A stretch of 57,656 bases of DNA from Methanomicrobia archaeon DTU008 (GTDB lineage Archaea > Thermoplasmatota > Thermoplasmata > Methanomassiliicoccales > Methanomassiliicoccaceae). The DNA lies in NCBI GenBank assembly GCA_001512965.1, contig LFRW01000053.1:1-57656 (forward strand), given 5' to 3'. The notes beneath the pieces are model-generated. The model was given only the letters and a program-made list of their open reading frames with translations. It had not been told where the DNA came from and ran no database searches. The translations under genes and the position numbers were made by a program. Positions 26,379-34,572 of the stretch are shown piece by piece (position 1 is the stretch's first letter; every line of letters starts with the position of its first letter).

Positions 26379-26731
26379 TCCCTTATCATCGTGAGCATCA
26401 TCTTGAACCTGGTGATGGCGCTCAGGGCATGCGGCTTATTGGCCGGGAGGATGATGGATTCTCCCTCCTTTAGCTGAAAGGTCTCACCAGCCACCCATAT
26501 CTCGCTTCTTCCATCGAGGATGGTCACGAGCGCATCGTAAGGTGCGGTATGTTCGGATAGCCCCTCGCCCTCGTCGAACGAGAACACGGTGATGGTCCCC
26601 ACCTTCTTGTTGATGAGCATCCTGCTCGCCACGGTACCTTCCTGATATGAGATGAGGTCCTGGAGCCTGAACACCTTGGCGCTCAGGTCTTCCTTCTTCC
26701 CCTGTTTACCTTCATTGTCGTGATCGCTCAT
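26375..26731 (-). CDS. Cupin-domain protein
   Basis: 118 residues. The cupin barrel is read from 'GTITVFSFDEGEGLSEHTAPYDALV' (metal-binding motif 1, in parts) and 'LKEGESIILPANKPHAL' (motif 2). His residues suitable for a metal are present. It is the first gene of a three-gene coupled operon with two small Cys-containing proteins. Such single-domain cupins bind small ligands or metals; no substrate can be named. Confidence 0.88.
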   Translation of the reverse strand: MSDHDNEGKQGKKEDLSAKVFRLQDLISYQEGTVASRMLINKKVGTITVFSFDEGEGLSEHTAPYDALVTILDGRSEIWVAGETFQLKEGESIILPANKPHALSAITRFKMMLTMIRD

Positions 26732-27098
26732 GTTCCATTACCGTCTTGCAAATCGCAGTGAACACATTATTATCTTTCCACTGAAACCATGTCCTCCAAG
26801 GCGTCATGTAGGTTAGCCATGACATCGATCCTGGAATGTTTAGCATTCGAGTAACGATCATCGTTCCACATCACGTTTCAACGAACATTAACGTTCCAAC
26901 GCTTGCTGGCAATGTTAGCCTTCCTTAGCCTTCCTTGCCCGGCGCGATACCAATATTGATATCGATTTGTTAAAATACATAGATATTAATGTCTGATAGG
27001 GCAGGGTGGATCCAAGTCCTCTGTTCAATCTTCTCTTCATCTGCCCGCCCACCCCCCGATACCTATAGTTCGACAATTAAATTCTTTTAGAAATCTTT
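26732..27098. promoter_or_regulatory. AT-rich intergenic region with operator-like repeats
   Basis: Between the cupin operon and the pilin gene no coding frame is convincing. It holds AACGATCATCGTT (26853-26865), a palindrome with one central base, and two copies of CGTTnnAACG (26874-26883 and 26892-26901), with a half site CGTTCCA at 26862. The copies lie nearer to the cupin operon promoter than to the pilin start. These look like binding sites for a dimeric regulator. Confidence 0.4.
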
Positions 27099-27106
27099 TT
27101 TATATT
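27099..27106 (+). promoter_or_regulatory. TATA box of the pilin gene
   Basis: The element tttatatt within a T-rich tract predicts a transcript start near 27128, leaving a leader of about 25 bases that contains GGAG at 27143-27146. Confidence 0.45.
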
Positions 27107-27153
27107 CCCAACATTATCAAGCCCAGTGGGGATGGCCTCGAAGGAGAATGAGT

Positions 27154-27624
27154 ATGATGAGGAAGAGGCATTGGAGAGACCGTAAGGGCGTGTCGCCGGT
27201 CATAGCGACAATCCTTATGGTCGCAATCACCGTCGTACTTGCTGCGGTGTTGTACGTGATGGTCATGGGTCTTGGTGGCGATACTGCCGTCACACCCACT
27301 GGACAGGTAACCAATGTTGAAGAGATCACGATCGAGGATGTGGAAGTATACAAGCTGACCCTTAGCGTGTTCAGTCCAAGCACGAAGTTCAGCAATCTAA
27401 ATGTCGGCGGCCTCGCCGCCGGCCCACTCGCTCTGACCGAATATAAGGGCGGCGGCCTTGTAGCAGGGACCGTCTACTTCGTCGACAACACCGGGGACGG
27501 AACGGTAAGCCAGGGCGACTATCTCTACATACTCAAGCAGGATGTAGGGAATGACAAGGTCGTGAGCATCCTGTACATGCCCTCTGGTGGGGTTATAGTC
27601 GAAAAGGACCTTTCATCCTCCTGA
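27154..27624 (+). CDS. Archaeal type IV pilin
   Basis: 156 residues from ATG 27154, which has GGAG seven bases upstream; ATG 27148 is too close to that site. The leader MMRKRHWRDRKG ends in a prepilin peptidase site before 'VSPVIATILMVAITVVLAAV', the archaeal type IV pilin N-terminus (DUF1628 type) that forms the filament core. The rest is a small beta-rich, Gly-rich surface domain with a possible Ca-binding-like 'DNTGDGTVSQGD' loop. No assembly ATPase or membrane platform is adjacent, so the machinery must be elsewhere. Confidence 0.88.
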   Translation: MMRKRHWRDRKGVSPVIATILMVAITVVLAAVLYVMVMGLGGDTAVTPTGQVTNVEEITIEDVEVYKLTLSVFSPSTKFSNLNVGGLAAGPLALTEYKGGGLVAGTVYFVDNTGDGTVSQGDYLYILKQDVGNDKVVSILYMPSGGVIVEKDLSSS

Positions 27625-27634
27625 TGAAAAGGTC
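27607..27634 (+). terminator. Hairpin across the pilin stop codon, followed by a T-run
   Basis: GACCTTTCATC (27607-27617) pairs with GATGAAAAGGTC (27623-27634) with a single bulge, enclosing the end of the coding region. A TTTTTT run follows at 27693-27698. Together they may terminate or stabilise the pilin mRNA. Confidence 0.4.
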
Positions 27635-27766
27635 GACCTAACCCCTTCAAAAACCACTTTTCAAAGGCCATTTCTATGGGCGGACATCGTACTTTTTTGT
27701 CAGGCATCAATGCCCTGAACATCATGCATCTGGCCGCTGGCCTTGCAGTGATCGATGAAATGGCAG

Positions 27767-27853
27767 TGGTGCAGGGGGTGCGATTTGAACGCACGGACCA
27801 CTAAGGACAGGATCCTAAGTCCTGCGCCGTTGGCCAAGCTTGGCTACCCCTGC
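27767..27853 (-). tRNA. tRNA-Leu, anticodon UAG
   Basis: On the minus strand the acceptor stem GCAGGGG pairs perfectly with CCCCTGC. The anticodon stem CAGGA/TCCTG encloses CTTAGGA, giving anticodon TAG (plus-strand 27815-27817). A long class II variable arm follows and the T-arm GTGCG-TTCAAAT-CGCAC is perfect. The discriminator is A and CCA is encoded (27767-27769). The long variable arm and anticodon both fit leucine. No intron is seen. Confidence 0.96.
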
Positions 27854-28118
27854 TCTGCCAGATGATACTCGGTTCGGTATTTGAGCGTTGCCACGCATGA
27901 CAGGGTGATGGGTCTGTCCTCAGTGGCCTGAGTTACTTTAGGCAAGTGCACTTAGCATGGAATGACCTTCGTCTCATCTATCTGGCCCATTCGTTCACCA
28001 CCGACCGGGAATCTGATAGGCTTTCCTCTTCGTCGGCATCCGATGAAAGAGCCCGTTCAGACGACGTGACGTACGCTCCACCGATAAACCGTCATTCCAT
28101 AGTTCACGTCGAAGGTGT

Positions 28119-28484
28119 CTACTCGACGGTGGGATCTCTCTGCAGCATCCCGAAGGCGTTCCCTTCGGTGTCCTCGGCGAAGGCCACGTATCCTAGCCCT
28201 TTCACCGACCCCTTCGGTATGAGCACCTTCCCTCCGGCCTGCCTCACCTTCTCCAGCTGTTCATCGATGGAGTCTACTGCGACCGTGTTGACGACCGATT
28301 TGAAGTTCTTGTTATCGTGGATCGCGCCATTTATCCCGGGTTCATCGTTCTCCCCCGTCATCACAAGCCAGTAGTCGATAGGACCTTCCCACTTGTCGAT
28401 CTTCCAGCCGAACACCTTCTTGTAGAACTCCACCGCCCTCTCTGGATCCTCTGCAGGGATCTCGAAATGAATGACCCTTGGCAT
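28119..28484 (-). CDS. VOC-superfamily (glyoxalase/bleomycin resistance-like) protein
   Basis: 121 residues from the ATG at 28484 (an ATG at 28493 is possible). 'VIHFEIPAEDPERAVEFYKKVFGW' (in parts) begins the first beta-alpha-beta-beta-beta module; 'GYVAFAEDTEGNAFGML' ends the second. His, Glu and Asp positions could form a metal site. The gene frame continues upstream but the family alignment begins at 'MPRVIHFEI'. It stands alone; the substrate is unknown. Confidence 0.85.
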   Translation of the reverse strand: MPRVIHFEIPAEDPERAVEFYKKVFGWKIDKWEGPIDYWLVMTGENDEPGINGAIHDNKNFKSVVNTVAVDSIDEQLEKVRQAGGKVLIPKGSVKGLGYVAFAEDTEGNAFGMLQRDPTVE

Positions 28485-28665
28485 GCTGCCCATCGCCCCG
28501 TACCGTTCGATGTACAGAGATTGGTCGGAGCGGTCAAATCGTTTTCCCCCCAGGCGAGTGAATGCGGGGAGTTCGAACCGACACATCATTGAGGTCTATC
28601 AGGGACCCTGCATAAGCGATGCCCAGTGCGCAAGACGGACACCTGGGCCAATGCCCTGATAGGGA

Positions 28666-29109
28666 TCAACCCTTGCGGGACCGCCTCTCCAGCTCATTGC
28701 TCAGGAAGTCCCTCATCGCATTGATGGCGTTCTCCCTGCTTTGAGGATACGATTTAACCTTCCCGCGGACCGATATGACGTCGTCGCCCCTTCCCAATAC
28801 GATGCGCCCCTGGTACGCCTCCTGTTTGTCCAACCGGAGGAAGAACATCGATTCCTCATCGACCCTAAGCTCCAGCGTATCCAGGAGCTTCCGGACGTCA
28901 TTCGTGTCGAGGGACGCGAAGAAGTCACGTATCTCCCTGGAACGGGTTATCTTGGCCTCCATCACCGTGATCGGGTTGCCGTGATAGCCCTCGCTCCGAC
29001 TCCTCTCGACATCATCGGCCCCTGATGCGAACCTTAGCGCCTGCTCCACTCTTTCATCATCCTCAGTGGCGTGAGCGAACGTCCTGAAGGAAAGGCTGGC
29101 AATATCCAT
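28666..29109 (-). CDS. RNA-binding protein of the COG1325 (exosome-associated) type
   Basis: 147 residues from ATG 29109; an in-frame ATG at 29133 adds eight residues. 'LSFRTFAHATEDDERVEQAL' and 'GYHGNPITVMEAKI' are hallmarks of a small archaeal RNA-binding family linked by gene context to the exosome. The fold is an alpha/beta domain with basic patches. Divergent from the por operon; the shared upstream region has ccttaaataatt (29163-29174), a TATA-like element that could serve both directions. Confidence 0.8.
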   Translation of the reverse strand: MDIASLSFRTFAHATEDDERVEQALRFASGADDVERSRSEGYHGNPITVMEAKITRSREIRDFFASLDTNDVRKLLDTLELRVDEESMFFLRLDKQEAYQGRIVLGRGDDVISVRGKVKSYPQSRENAINAMRDFLSNELERRSRKG

Positions 29110-29247
29110 CGCATCCACGATGCATCGGTGCAATAATTATCCTTTCTCATTGGAAAAATCGCATACCTTAAATAATTCCTCCTCAAGTGGTAACGTTCCA
29201 GCATACGTTCTGATGTGGGGATCAGGACGGATAGGGGGGAAGGTCAT

Positions 29248-29796
29248 TTGATAGAGATCAGATTCCACGGGAGAGGAGGACAAGGGGCGGTGCTGGCCTC
29301 GGAGATCTTGGCCAGGGCCGCCATCATGGAGGGGTTGAGCGCCTCCGCGTTTCCATTCTTCGGCGTCGAGCGTAAAGGTTCTCCGGTTACGGCGTTCTGT
29401 CGTATCGATCGACGCCCCATCCGGCTTCATACGGGCATATACGAACCCGACCACGTGGTTGTCCTGGATCAAGCGCTGATACGCCTGACCGACGTCCTGT
29501 CGGGCCTGAAGGAGGACGGGACGGTCCTGGTGAACTCCCCGCATAAGGCGGAGGAACTGGGGCTGCCCACCGATCGTCGGCTGGCGACCGTGGATGCGAC
29601 ATCCATCGCCCTGACGCATCATCTAGGGTCTCCCTCGGCGCCGATAGTCAACACCGCCATCCTTGGAGGCCTGGCCAGGCAGTGCGACATCATCCCCATC
29701 GATGCCGTGTTGGACGCCATAAGATACATGGCGCCGGCCAGGAAGGAGGAGAACGCCCAAGCGGCCCTCGAGACCTACGAGCGGGGGGTGAGATGA
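29248..29796 (+). CDS. porG: 2-oxoacid (pyruvate):ferredoxin oxidoreductase, gamma subunit
   Basis: 182 residues from TTG 29248, chosen because GGGGGAAGGT precedes it and the family start '[17 protein letters not shown]' follows directly. The GRGGQG motif and '[17 protein letters not shown]' are typical of the gamma subunit. It is the first gene of porGDAB, which oxidises pyruvate to acetyl-CoA with ferredoxin as acceptor, or runs in reverse for carbon fixation. The porD frame follows in the same reading frame after this TGA; see the finding on that junction. Confidence 0.92.
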
Positions 29797-29832
29797 ACGT
29801 ATAGGACATATCGCGACCTGCCTCCCGTCCAG

Positions 29833-30072
29833 GTGACCACGCGGACGACGGAGGATATGCACACCGGTACGTGGAGGACCTTCAGGCCCGTCATCGATGC
29901 GGAGAAGTGCGTGCTGTGCTACTCTTGCTGGAAGTTCTGCCCGGACCTCAGCATGATCGTGCGAGAGGAGGGCGACTACCCGTCGGTGGACCTGCTTCAT
30001 TGCAAGGGCTGTGGTATATGCGCCAACGAATGCCGCCCCGGCGCCATCACGATGGAGAGGGAGCCGCTATGA
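29833..30072 (+). CDS. porD: Pyruvate:ferredoxin oxidoreductase, delta (ferredoxin) subunit
   Basis: 79 residues if GTG 29833 is the start; ATG 29857 is an alternative with GGAGG very close. Two 4Fe-4S clusters are bound by 'CVLCYSCWKFCP' and 'CKGCGICANECRP'. 'HTGTWRTFRPVID' is the usual delta-subunit N-terminus. The same frame stays open upstream to the porG stop and reads plausibly, without a start codon, so the natural N-terminus may have been lost by a one-base change. The porA ATG overlaps this stop (ATGA). Confidence 0.85.
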   Translation: MTTRTTEDMHTGTWRTFRPVIDAEKCVLCYSCWKFCPDLSMIVREEGDYPSVDLLHCKGCGICANECRPGAITMEREPL

Positions 30073-31244
30073 TAGACGCCATCACCGCCAATCATGCCGC
30101 CGCCCTCGCCGCCAAGCTCGCCCGGGTGGAGGTCGCCGCCGTATATCCGATCACTCCGCAGACCACGATCTCGGAGAAGTTGGCCGAGATGGTGTCACGC
30201 GGGGAGCTGAACGCCCGCTTCCTACTGATGGAGAGCGAGCATTCGGCCATGTCCGCCCTGATAGGGGCATCATACGTTGGAGCGAGGACCTTCACGGCGA
30301 CATCGTCCCACGGGCTCGCCCTCATGCATGAGGTACTCATGTGGGCGTCTGGCGTCAGGCGCCCCATAGTCATGCCCGTGGCGGCCCGCACCATAGGCGG
30401 GCCGTGGAACATATGGGGTGAACATATGGACGTCATCGCCGAGCGGGACGTGGGCTGGATGCAGTTCTTCTGCGAGAACAACCAGGAGGTGTTGGACACC
30501 GTCCTCATGGCCTACCGGGTAGCGGAGGATCCCTCGGTCATGCTACCGGCCATGGTGGTGGTCGACGGATTCATCCTCACCCATACCGTGGATGCAGTCG
30601 ACATTCCCGACCAGAGATTGGTGGACGAGTATCTCCCCCGGTTCGATCCCCCGGTGAAACTGGACATGGAAAGACCTGCTCGCCTCGGCGGCTTGATAAT
30701 GCCGGATTGGTGGATGGAGTTCCGCTACCGCATCGCAGCGGACATGGAGGGTGCGAAGGAGCGGATCAAACAGGCGGACAAGGAGTTCAGCAGGATCTTC
30801 GGGCGAGGCTATGGCGGCCTGGTCGAAGAGTATGGGACCGAAGACGCGGACGCCGTTCTCGTCGTCGCCGGCTCGGCCGCTGGAACGGCCAAGGAGGTCG
30901 CGGATCGTCTCCGGGAGGAGGGCGCCAGGGTCGGGGTGGCGCGCATCCGGGTCTTCAGACCGTTCCCGTCGGAGGAGATCTCAAGGCTGGGCTCCAGGAA
31001 GATGGTCGGGGTTTTCGATCGAAGCTATACCTTTGGCGATGGGGGGGCGATGTTCAATGAGGTCCGGTCCGCCCTGCACGGTACGGACAGCATCGTGAAG
31101 AACTACATCGGGGGGCTGGGCGGAAGGGACGTGACGGCCGCGCATATGGAATGGATCTTCCGTGACATGCTGGAGGTGGCCGAGCGCGGCCTGGACAGGA
31201 AGGTCGAATGGGTCGGTCTGAAGGACGGTTCCGGGAGGTGGTGA
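30069..31244 (+). CDS. porA: Pyruvate:ferredoxin oxidoreductase, alpha subunit
   Basis: 391 residues. The ATG overlaps the porD stop. 'AAVYPITPQTTISEKLAEMV' is the alpha-subunit pyrimidine-binding domain, followed by 'LMESEHSAMSALIGASYVGA' (in parts) and 'TFTATSSHGLALMHEV'. A C-terminal transketolase-like domain (~250-380) has 'VARIRVFRPFPSEEI'. Together with porB it forms the thiamine diphosphate active site. The next gene begins two bases after the stop. Confidence 0.93.
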   Translation: MIDAITANHAAALAAKLARVEVAAVYPITPQTTISEKLAEMVSRGELNARFLLMESEHSAMSALIGASYVGARTFTATSSHGLALMHEVLMWASGVRRPIVMPVAARTIGGPWNIWGEHMDVIAERDVGWMQFFCENNQEVLDTVLMAYRVAEDPSVMLPAMVVVDGFILTHTVDAVDIPDQRLVDEYLPRFDPPVKLDMERPARLGGLIMPDWWMEFRYRIAADMEGAKERIKQADKEFSRIFGRGYGGLVEEYGTEDADAVLVVAGSAAGTAKEVADRLREEGARVGVARIRVFRPFPSEEISRLGSRKMVGVFDRSYTFGDGGAMFNEVRSALHGTDSIVKNYIGGLGGRDVTAAHMEWIFRDMLEVAERGLDRKVEWVGLKDGSGRW

Positions 31245-31245
31245 G

Positions 31246-32157
31246 ATGTCGGACGGCGAAAGGAAGGGAAGGTTCACCATACCTCATGAGGAGCTCATGT
31301 ATCCGGGACATAGCGCCTGCCCCGGTTGCGGCGAACCCATAGCGATGCGCATGCTGCTCAAGGCGCTGGGGCCGAGGACGGTGATCAACATCCCGGCAGG
31401 CTGCTGCGCCGTCATACCTGGAGTGTGGCCTCGATACTCGCTCCGGGTGCCGATGATCGACCATGCCTTCGAATGCACAGGCGCCACCTCTTCAGGCATA
31501 CGCGCCGCGCTGGACGTCAAAGGGCTCGACGATGTGACGGTGGTCGGCTGGGCCGGGGACGGCGGCACGGTGGACATCGGACTGCAGTCGTTGTCAGGGG
31601 CCGTCGACAGGGGCACAGACTTCCTGTACGTGATGTACGACAACGAGGCATACATGAACACCGGGGTGCAGTGTTCGGGGGCCACCCCGTGCGGTGCGTG
31701 GACGACCACCACGCCCGCCGGCAAGGAGATGGCATGCCGCAGGGGAAAGAAACGCATCCTCGAGATGATGGTCGAGAACGGTATCGTGTACGGCGCCACG
31801 GCAAACATCGCATACCCCGAGGACCTGATCGAGCGGGTCAGGACGGCCAAGTCCATACGAGGGCCCAAGTTCCTGCACATACTATCGCCATGCCCTTCCG
31901 GCTGGAGGATGGACCCCTCCAAGACCATCGAGGCCGCCTCCCTCGCCACCCGCACCGGCATGTTCCCCCTCTACGAATATCGGGATGGCCAGTATCGTTT
32001 CACCAAAGAGATTAAAAACCTGAAGCCGGTTGAGCACTATCTTCGCCTCCAGGGGCGTTTCAAGCACCTCACTCCGGCGCAGGTCGCCGAGATACAGGAT
32101 CTCATCGTCGGTGAGCTGGAAGTGCTGAAGGCCAAGGTGGAGGCGGGTAGGAAGTGA
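31246..32157 (+). CDS. porB: Pyruvate:ferredoxin oxidoreductase, beta subunit
   Basis: 303 residues. 'HSACPGCGEPIAMR' supplies cluster-binding cysteines, 'GWAGDGGTVDIGLQSLSGA' and 'YDNEAYMNTGVQCSGATP' form the thiamine diphosphate/Mg site, and 'WTTTTPAGK' is typical of pyruvate-specific beta subunits. A cysteine near residue 210 ('LSPCPSGW') probably provides another cluster ligand. Pyruvate as substrate is inferred from these motifs; a related 2-oxoacid is possible. The iorA gene begins four bases later. Confidence 0.92.
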   Translation: MSDGERKGRFTIPHEELMYPGHSACPGCGEPIAMRMLLKALGPRTVINIPAGCCAVIPGVWPRYSLRVPMIDHAFECTGATSSGIRAALDVKGLDDVTVVGWAGDGGTVDIGLQSLSGAVDRGTDFLYVMYDNEAYMNTGVQCSGATPCGAWTTTTPAGKEMACRRGKKRILEMMVENGIVYGATANIAYPEDLIERVRTAKSIRGPKFLHILSPCPSGWRMDPSKTIEAASLATRTGMFPLYEYRDGQYRFTKEIKNLKPVEHYLRLQGRFKHLTPAQVAEIQDLIVGELEVLKAKVEAGRK

Positions 32158-32161
32158 AGAG

Positions 32162-33979
32162 TTGGAAAGGCTGCTGGCAGACAGCGGGAGACTTCTATTA
32201 CTGGGCAACGAAGCCATCGCCCGAGGGCTGATAGAGGCCGGCGTGGGACTGGCAGCGACCTATCCGGGGACCCCGTCCTCGGAGGTCGGAAAGGTGCTGG
32301 AGAACATCGCCGCCACGGCGGGGATGTACTTCGAGTACTCGGTCAATGAGAAGGTGGCCCTGGAAGTGGCCGGAGCGGCCGCCATATCCGGCGTTCGGTC
32401 GTTCGCGTTCATGAAGCATGTAGGACTGAACGTTGCCAGCGACGCCCTCATGACGCTCGCCTACACGGGCGTGAGGGCGGGCATGGTGGTGATGACGGCC
32501 GACGACCCTTCATGCCACAGCTCCCAGAGCGAGCAAGATAACCGTTACTATGCGAAGCTGGGCCTCCTGCCGATGCTGGAGCCTTCCAGCCCCGCCGAGG
32601 CTCGCGACATGGTGCTCGAAGCGTACCGCCTCTCCGAACTCCTATCCGTTCCGGTCCTGTTGAGGACCACCACTCGTGTGAACCATGCCCGCGGGGCAGT
32701 GGACCTTCACAAGCCGCCCCGCCCGGTGGCGAAAGGCGTTTTCGAGAAGGATCCCAGGAGGTTCGTTACCGTCCCGGCAAATGCAAGGGCGCTTCGCGTG
32801 GAGCAGCTGAAACGCATGGAGCACGCCCTCAAGCTCTCCGAGAGCTCCTTGCTGAACTGCGTGTTCGGCACGAGCTCCAGGATAGGGGTGATCGCAAGCG
32901 GCGTCGCGTACACCTATGCACGCGAATGGCTCAAGGACGTGGAGATACTGAAGCTGGGGTTCACCAATCCCGTACCGGAGGAGAAGGTCCGCAGGTTCCT
33001 GGCCGGCAAGGAGCGCGTGGTCATCCTTGAGGAGCTGGAGCCTTACCTGGAGGATGAGGTACGCCGCATCGCGCAGCAACATCACATCAACGTCGAGATA
33101 CTGGGCAAGCGCACAGGCCATCTGCCCCGCGCTTTCGAGTACTCCCCCGACCTCATCCTCTCGCTCAAGGACATCCTGCCCGTGAGGCCTGAAAGCACCC
33201 CGGCCGAGCAGCCCGACCTTCCTCTGCCGCCCCGCCCTCCGGTGCTGTGCGCCGGATGCCCTCATCGCGCCACATATTATGCGGCAAAGAAGGCCGTGGG
33301 GTCCAAGGGCGCCATCTATTCCACCGACATCGGCTGCTACACCCTCGGCGTCCAGCCGCCCATGCAGTGTGCCGATCTCACCCTATGCATGGGATCGAGC
33401 GTAGGCGCGGCTGGCGGGTTCTCACAGGTCACCGATCAGAACGTCATCGCGTTCATCGGCGATTCCACGTTCTTCCATGCCGGCATACCTCCGCTCATCA
33501 ACGCCGTCTACAACGACCACAAGTTCGTTCTGGTCATTCTCGACAACCGTACGACCGCCATGACGGGGCACCAGCCCAATCCTGGCGTGGGAAGGGAGCA
33601 TGGAGGGGTTGAGACCCCGTCCATCCCGCTTGAGCCCATCGTCAGGGCATGCGGGGTCGAGAACGTGAGGACGGTCGACCCCTACGATCTCGAGACGACG
33701 ACCGAAGCCATCAAGGAAGCGGTCGAGAGCGGTTCCTTGTCCGTCATCATCGCCGAGCATCCCTGCCCGCTTGCGGAGCGCAAGGAGGGGAAGCTCAAGC
33801 GATCGACCTACGGGATCGATCGGGACAGATGCGTCAGGTGCTACACCTGCGTCTCCCGACTGTCATGTCCCGCCATCAGCAAGGACGGGAAGGACGTCAG
33901 GATCGATGTGACCATGTGTATCGGATGCGGGATATGTGCGCAGGTCTGCCCCAAGGACGCCATAGGGGTGAGGGAATGA
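32162..33979 (+). CDS. iorA: Indolepyruvate:ferredoxin oxidoreductase, alpha subunit
   Basis: 605 residues from TTG 32162 after GGAAGTGA. IorA oxidises aryl pyruvates from aromatic amino-acid breakdown to aryl-acetyl-CoA, reducing ferredoxin. 'ATYPGTPSSEVGKVL' opens the alpha-like half; 'CAGCPHRATYYA' and 'FIGDSTFFHAGIPPLINAVYN' (in parts) form the thiamine diphosphate half. The C-terminus carries two ferredoxin motifs, 'CVRCYTCVSRLSCP' and 'CIGCGICAQVCPKD'. The length is standard. iorB overlaps the stop by four bases. The whole run 29248-34569 is probably one transcript. Confidence 0.94.
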   Translation: MERLLADSGRLLLLGNEAIARGLIEAGVGLAATYPGTPSSEVGKVLENIAATAGMYFEYSVNEKVALEVAGAAAISGVRSFAFMKHVGLNVASDALMTLAYTGVRAGMVVMTADDPSCHSSQSEQDNRYYAKLGLLPMLEPSSPAEARDMVLEAYRLSELLSVPVLLRTTTRVNHARGAVDLHKPPRPVAKGVFEKDPRRFVTVPANARALRVEQLKRMEHALKLSESSLLNCVFGTSSRIGVIASGVAYTYAREWLKDVEILKLGFTNPVPEEKVRRFLAGKERVVILEELEPYLEDEVRRIAQQHHINVEILGKRTGHLPRAFEYSPDLILSLKDILPVRPESTPAEQPDLPLPPRPPVLCAGCPHRATYYAAKKAVGSKGAIYSTDIGCYTLGVQPPMQCADLTLCMGSSVGAAGGFSQVTDQNVIAFIGDSTFFHAGIPPLINAVYNDHKFVLVILDNRTTAMTGHQPNPGVGREHGGVETPSIPLEPIVRACGVENVRTVDPYDLETTTEAIKEAVESGSLSVIIAEHPCPLAERKEGKLKRSTYGIDRDRCVRCYTCVSRLSCPAISKDGKDVRIDVTMCIGCGICAQVCPKDAIGVRE

Positions 33980-34569
33980 AGTACAACATACAGCTGGTGG
34001 GCGTGGGCGGCCAAGGAGTGCTGCTGGCATCCACGGTCCTGGGCAACGCCGCGGTGGCGGATGGCCTGGAGGTGGCGATGTCGGAAGTGCATGGGATGGC
34101 GCAGCGGGGCGGCAGCGTGCAGTGCTCGGTGCGCATGGGTCAGGACATCCTCTCTCCCTTGATACCGAAGGGGGGCGCGGACCTCCTCCTGGGCTTCGAA
34201 CCGGCCGAAACGCTGCGGAACGTGACCTCGGTAGATCGGGACAGCTGGATCATCACCAACACCTCGCCAGTCATCCCCATCAGCGTCTCCATCGGTCAGG
34301 GAGGATATCCCCCGCTCGACGACATCCTTGCCGCCCTCCGTTCCGTCAACGACCATGTGGTGGCGGTGGATGCCACGGCCAGGGCGGTCGAGGCTGGAAG
34401 GGCCATCACCGCCAATGCCGTGCTCATCGGCGCAATGACCGCCGTGAAAGGCTTCCCCTTATCGAAGCAGCGCGTACTGGACGCATTGCTGGAGGCCGTG
34501 CCGGCCAAGGCCAAGGACGTCAACGTAAGGGCGTTCGAGCTGGGGTATGAGGAGGTGAGGGGCGAATGA
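33976..34569 (+). CDS. iorB: Indolepyruvate:ferredoxin oxidoreductase, beta subunit
   Basis: 197 residues. The ATG overlaps the iorA stop (ATGA) after AGGGA. 'IQLVGVGGQGVLLASTVLG' and 'SEVHGMAQRGGSVQCSVRMG' (in parts) are the gamma-like signature of IorB. It is the partner of IorA in a heterodimeric or tetrameric enzyme. It converges on the NAD kinase-like gene, whose stop lies three bases away. Confidence 0.93.
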   Translation: MKYNIQLVGVGGQGVLLASTVLGNAAVADGLEVAMSEVHGMAQRGGSVQCSVRMGQDILSPLIPKGGADLLLGFEPAETLRNVTSVDRDSWIITNTSPVIPISVSIGQGGYPPLDDILAALRSVNDHVVAVDATARAVEAGRAITANAVLIGAMTAVKGFPLSKQRVLDALLEAVPAKAKDVNVRAFELGYEEVRGE

Positions 34570-34572
34570 CCC

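Noticed and set aside
27946-28374. 142-codon plus-strand frame next to tRNA-Leu
   Set aside because: Most of it is antisense to the VOC protein gene at 28119-28484, which has a recognisable fold. The remainder has no motif.
29794-29803. TGA or TAG at the porG/porD junction as recoded selenocysteine or pyrrolysine
   Set aside because: The TGA ends PorG at the usual family length and no selenocysteine element is visible. The TAG belongs to a four-codon frame. A frameshift or a later start explains the junction better.
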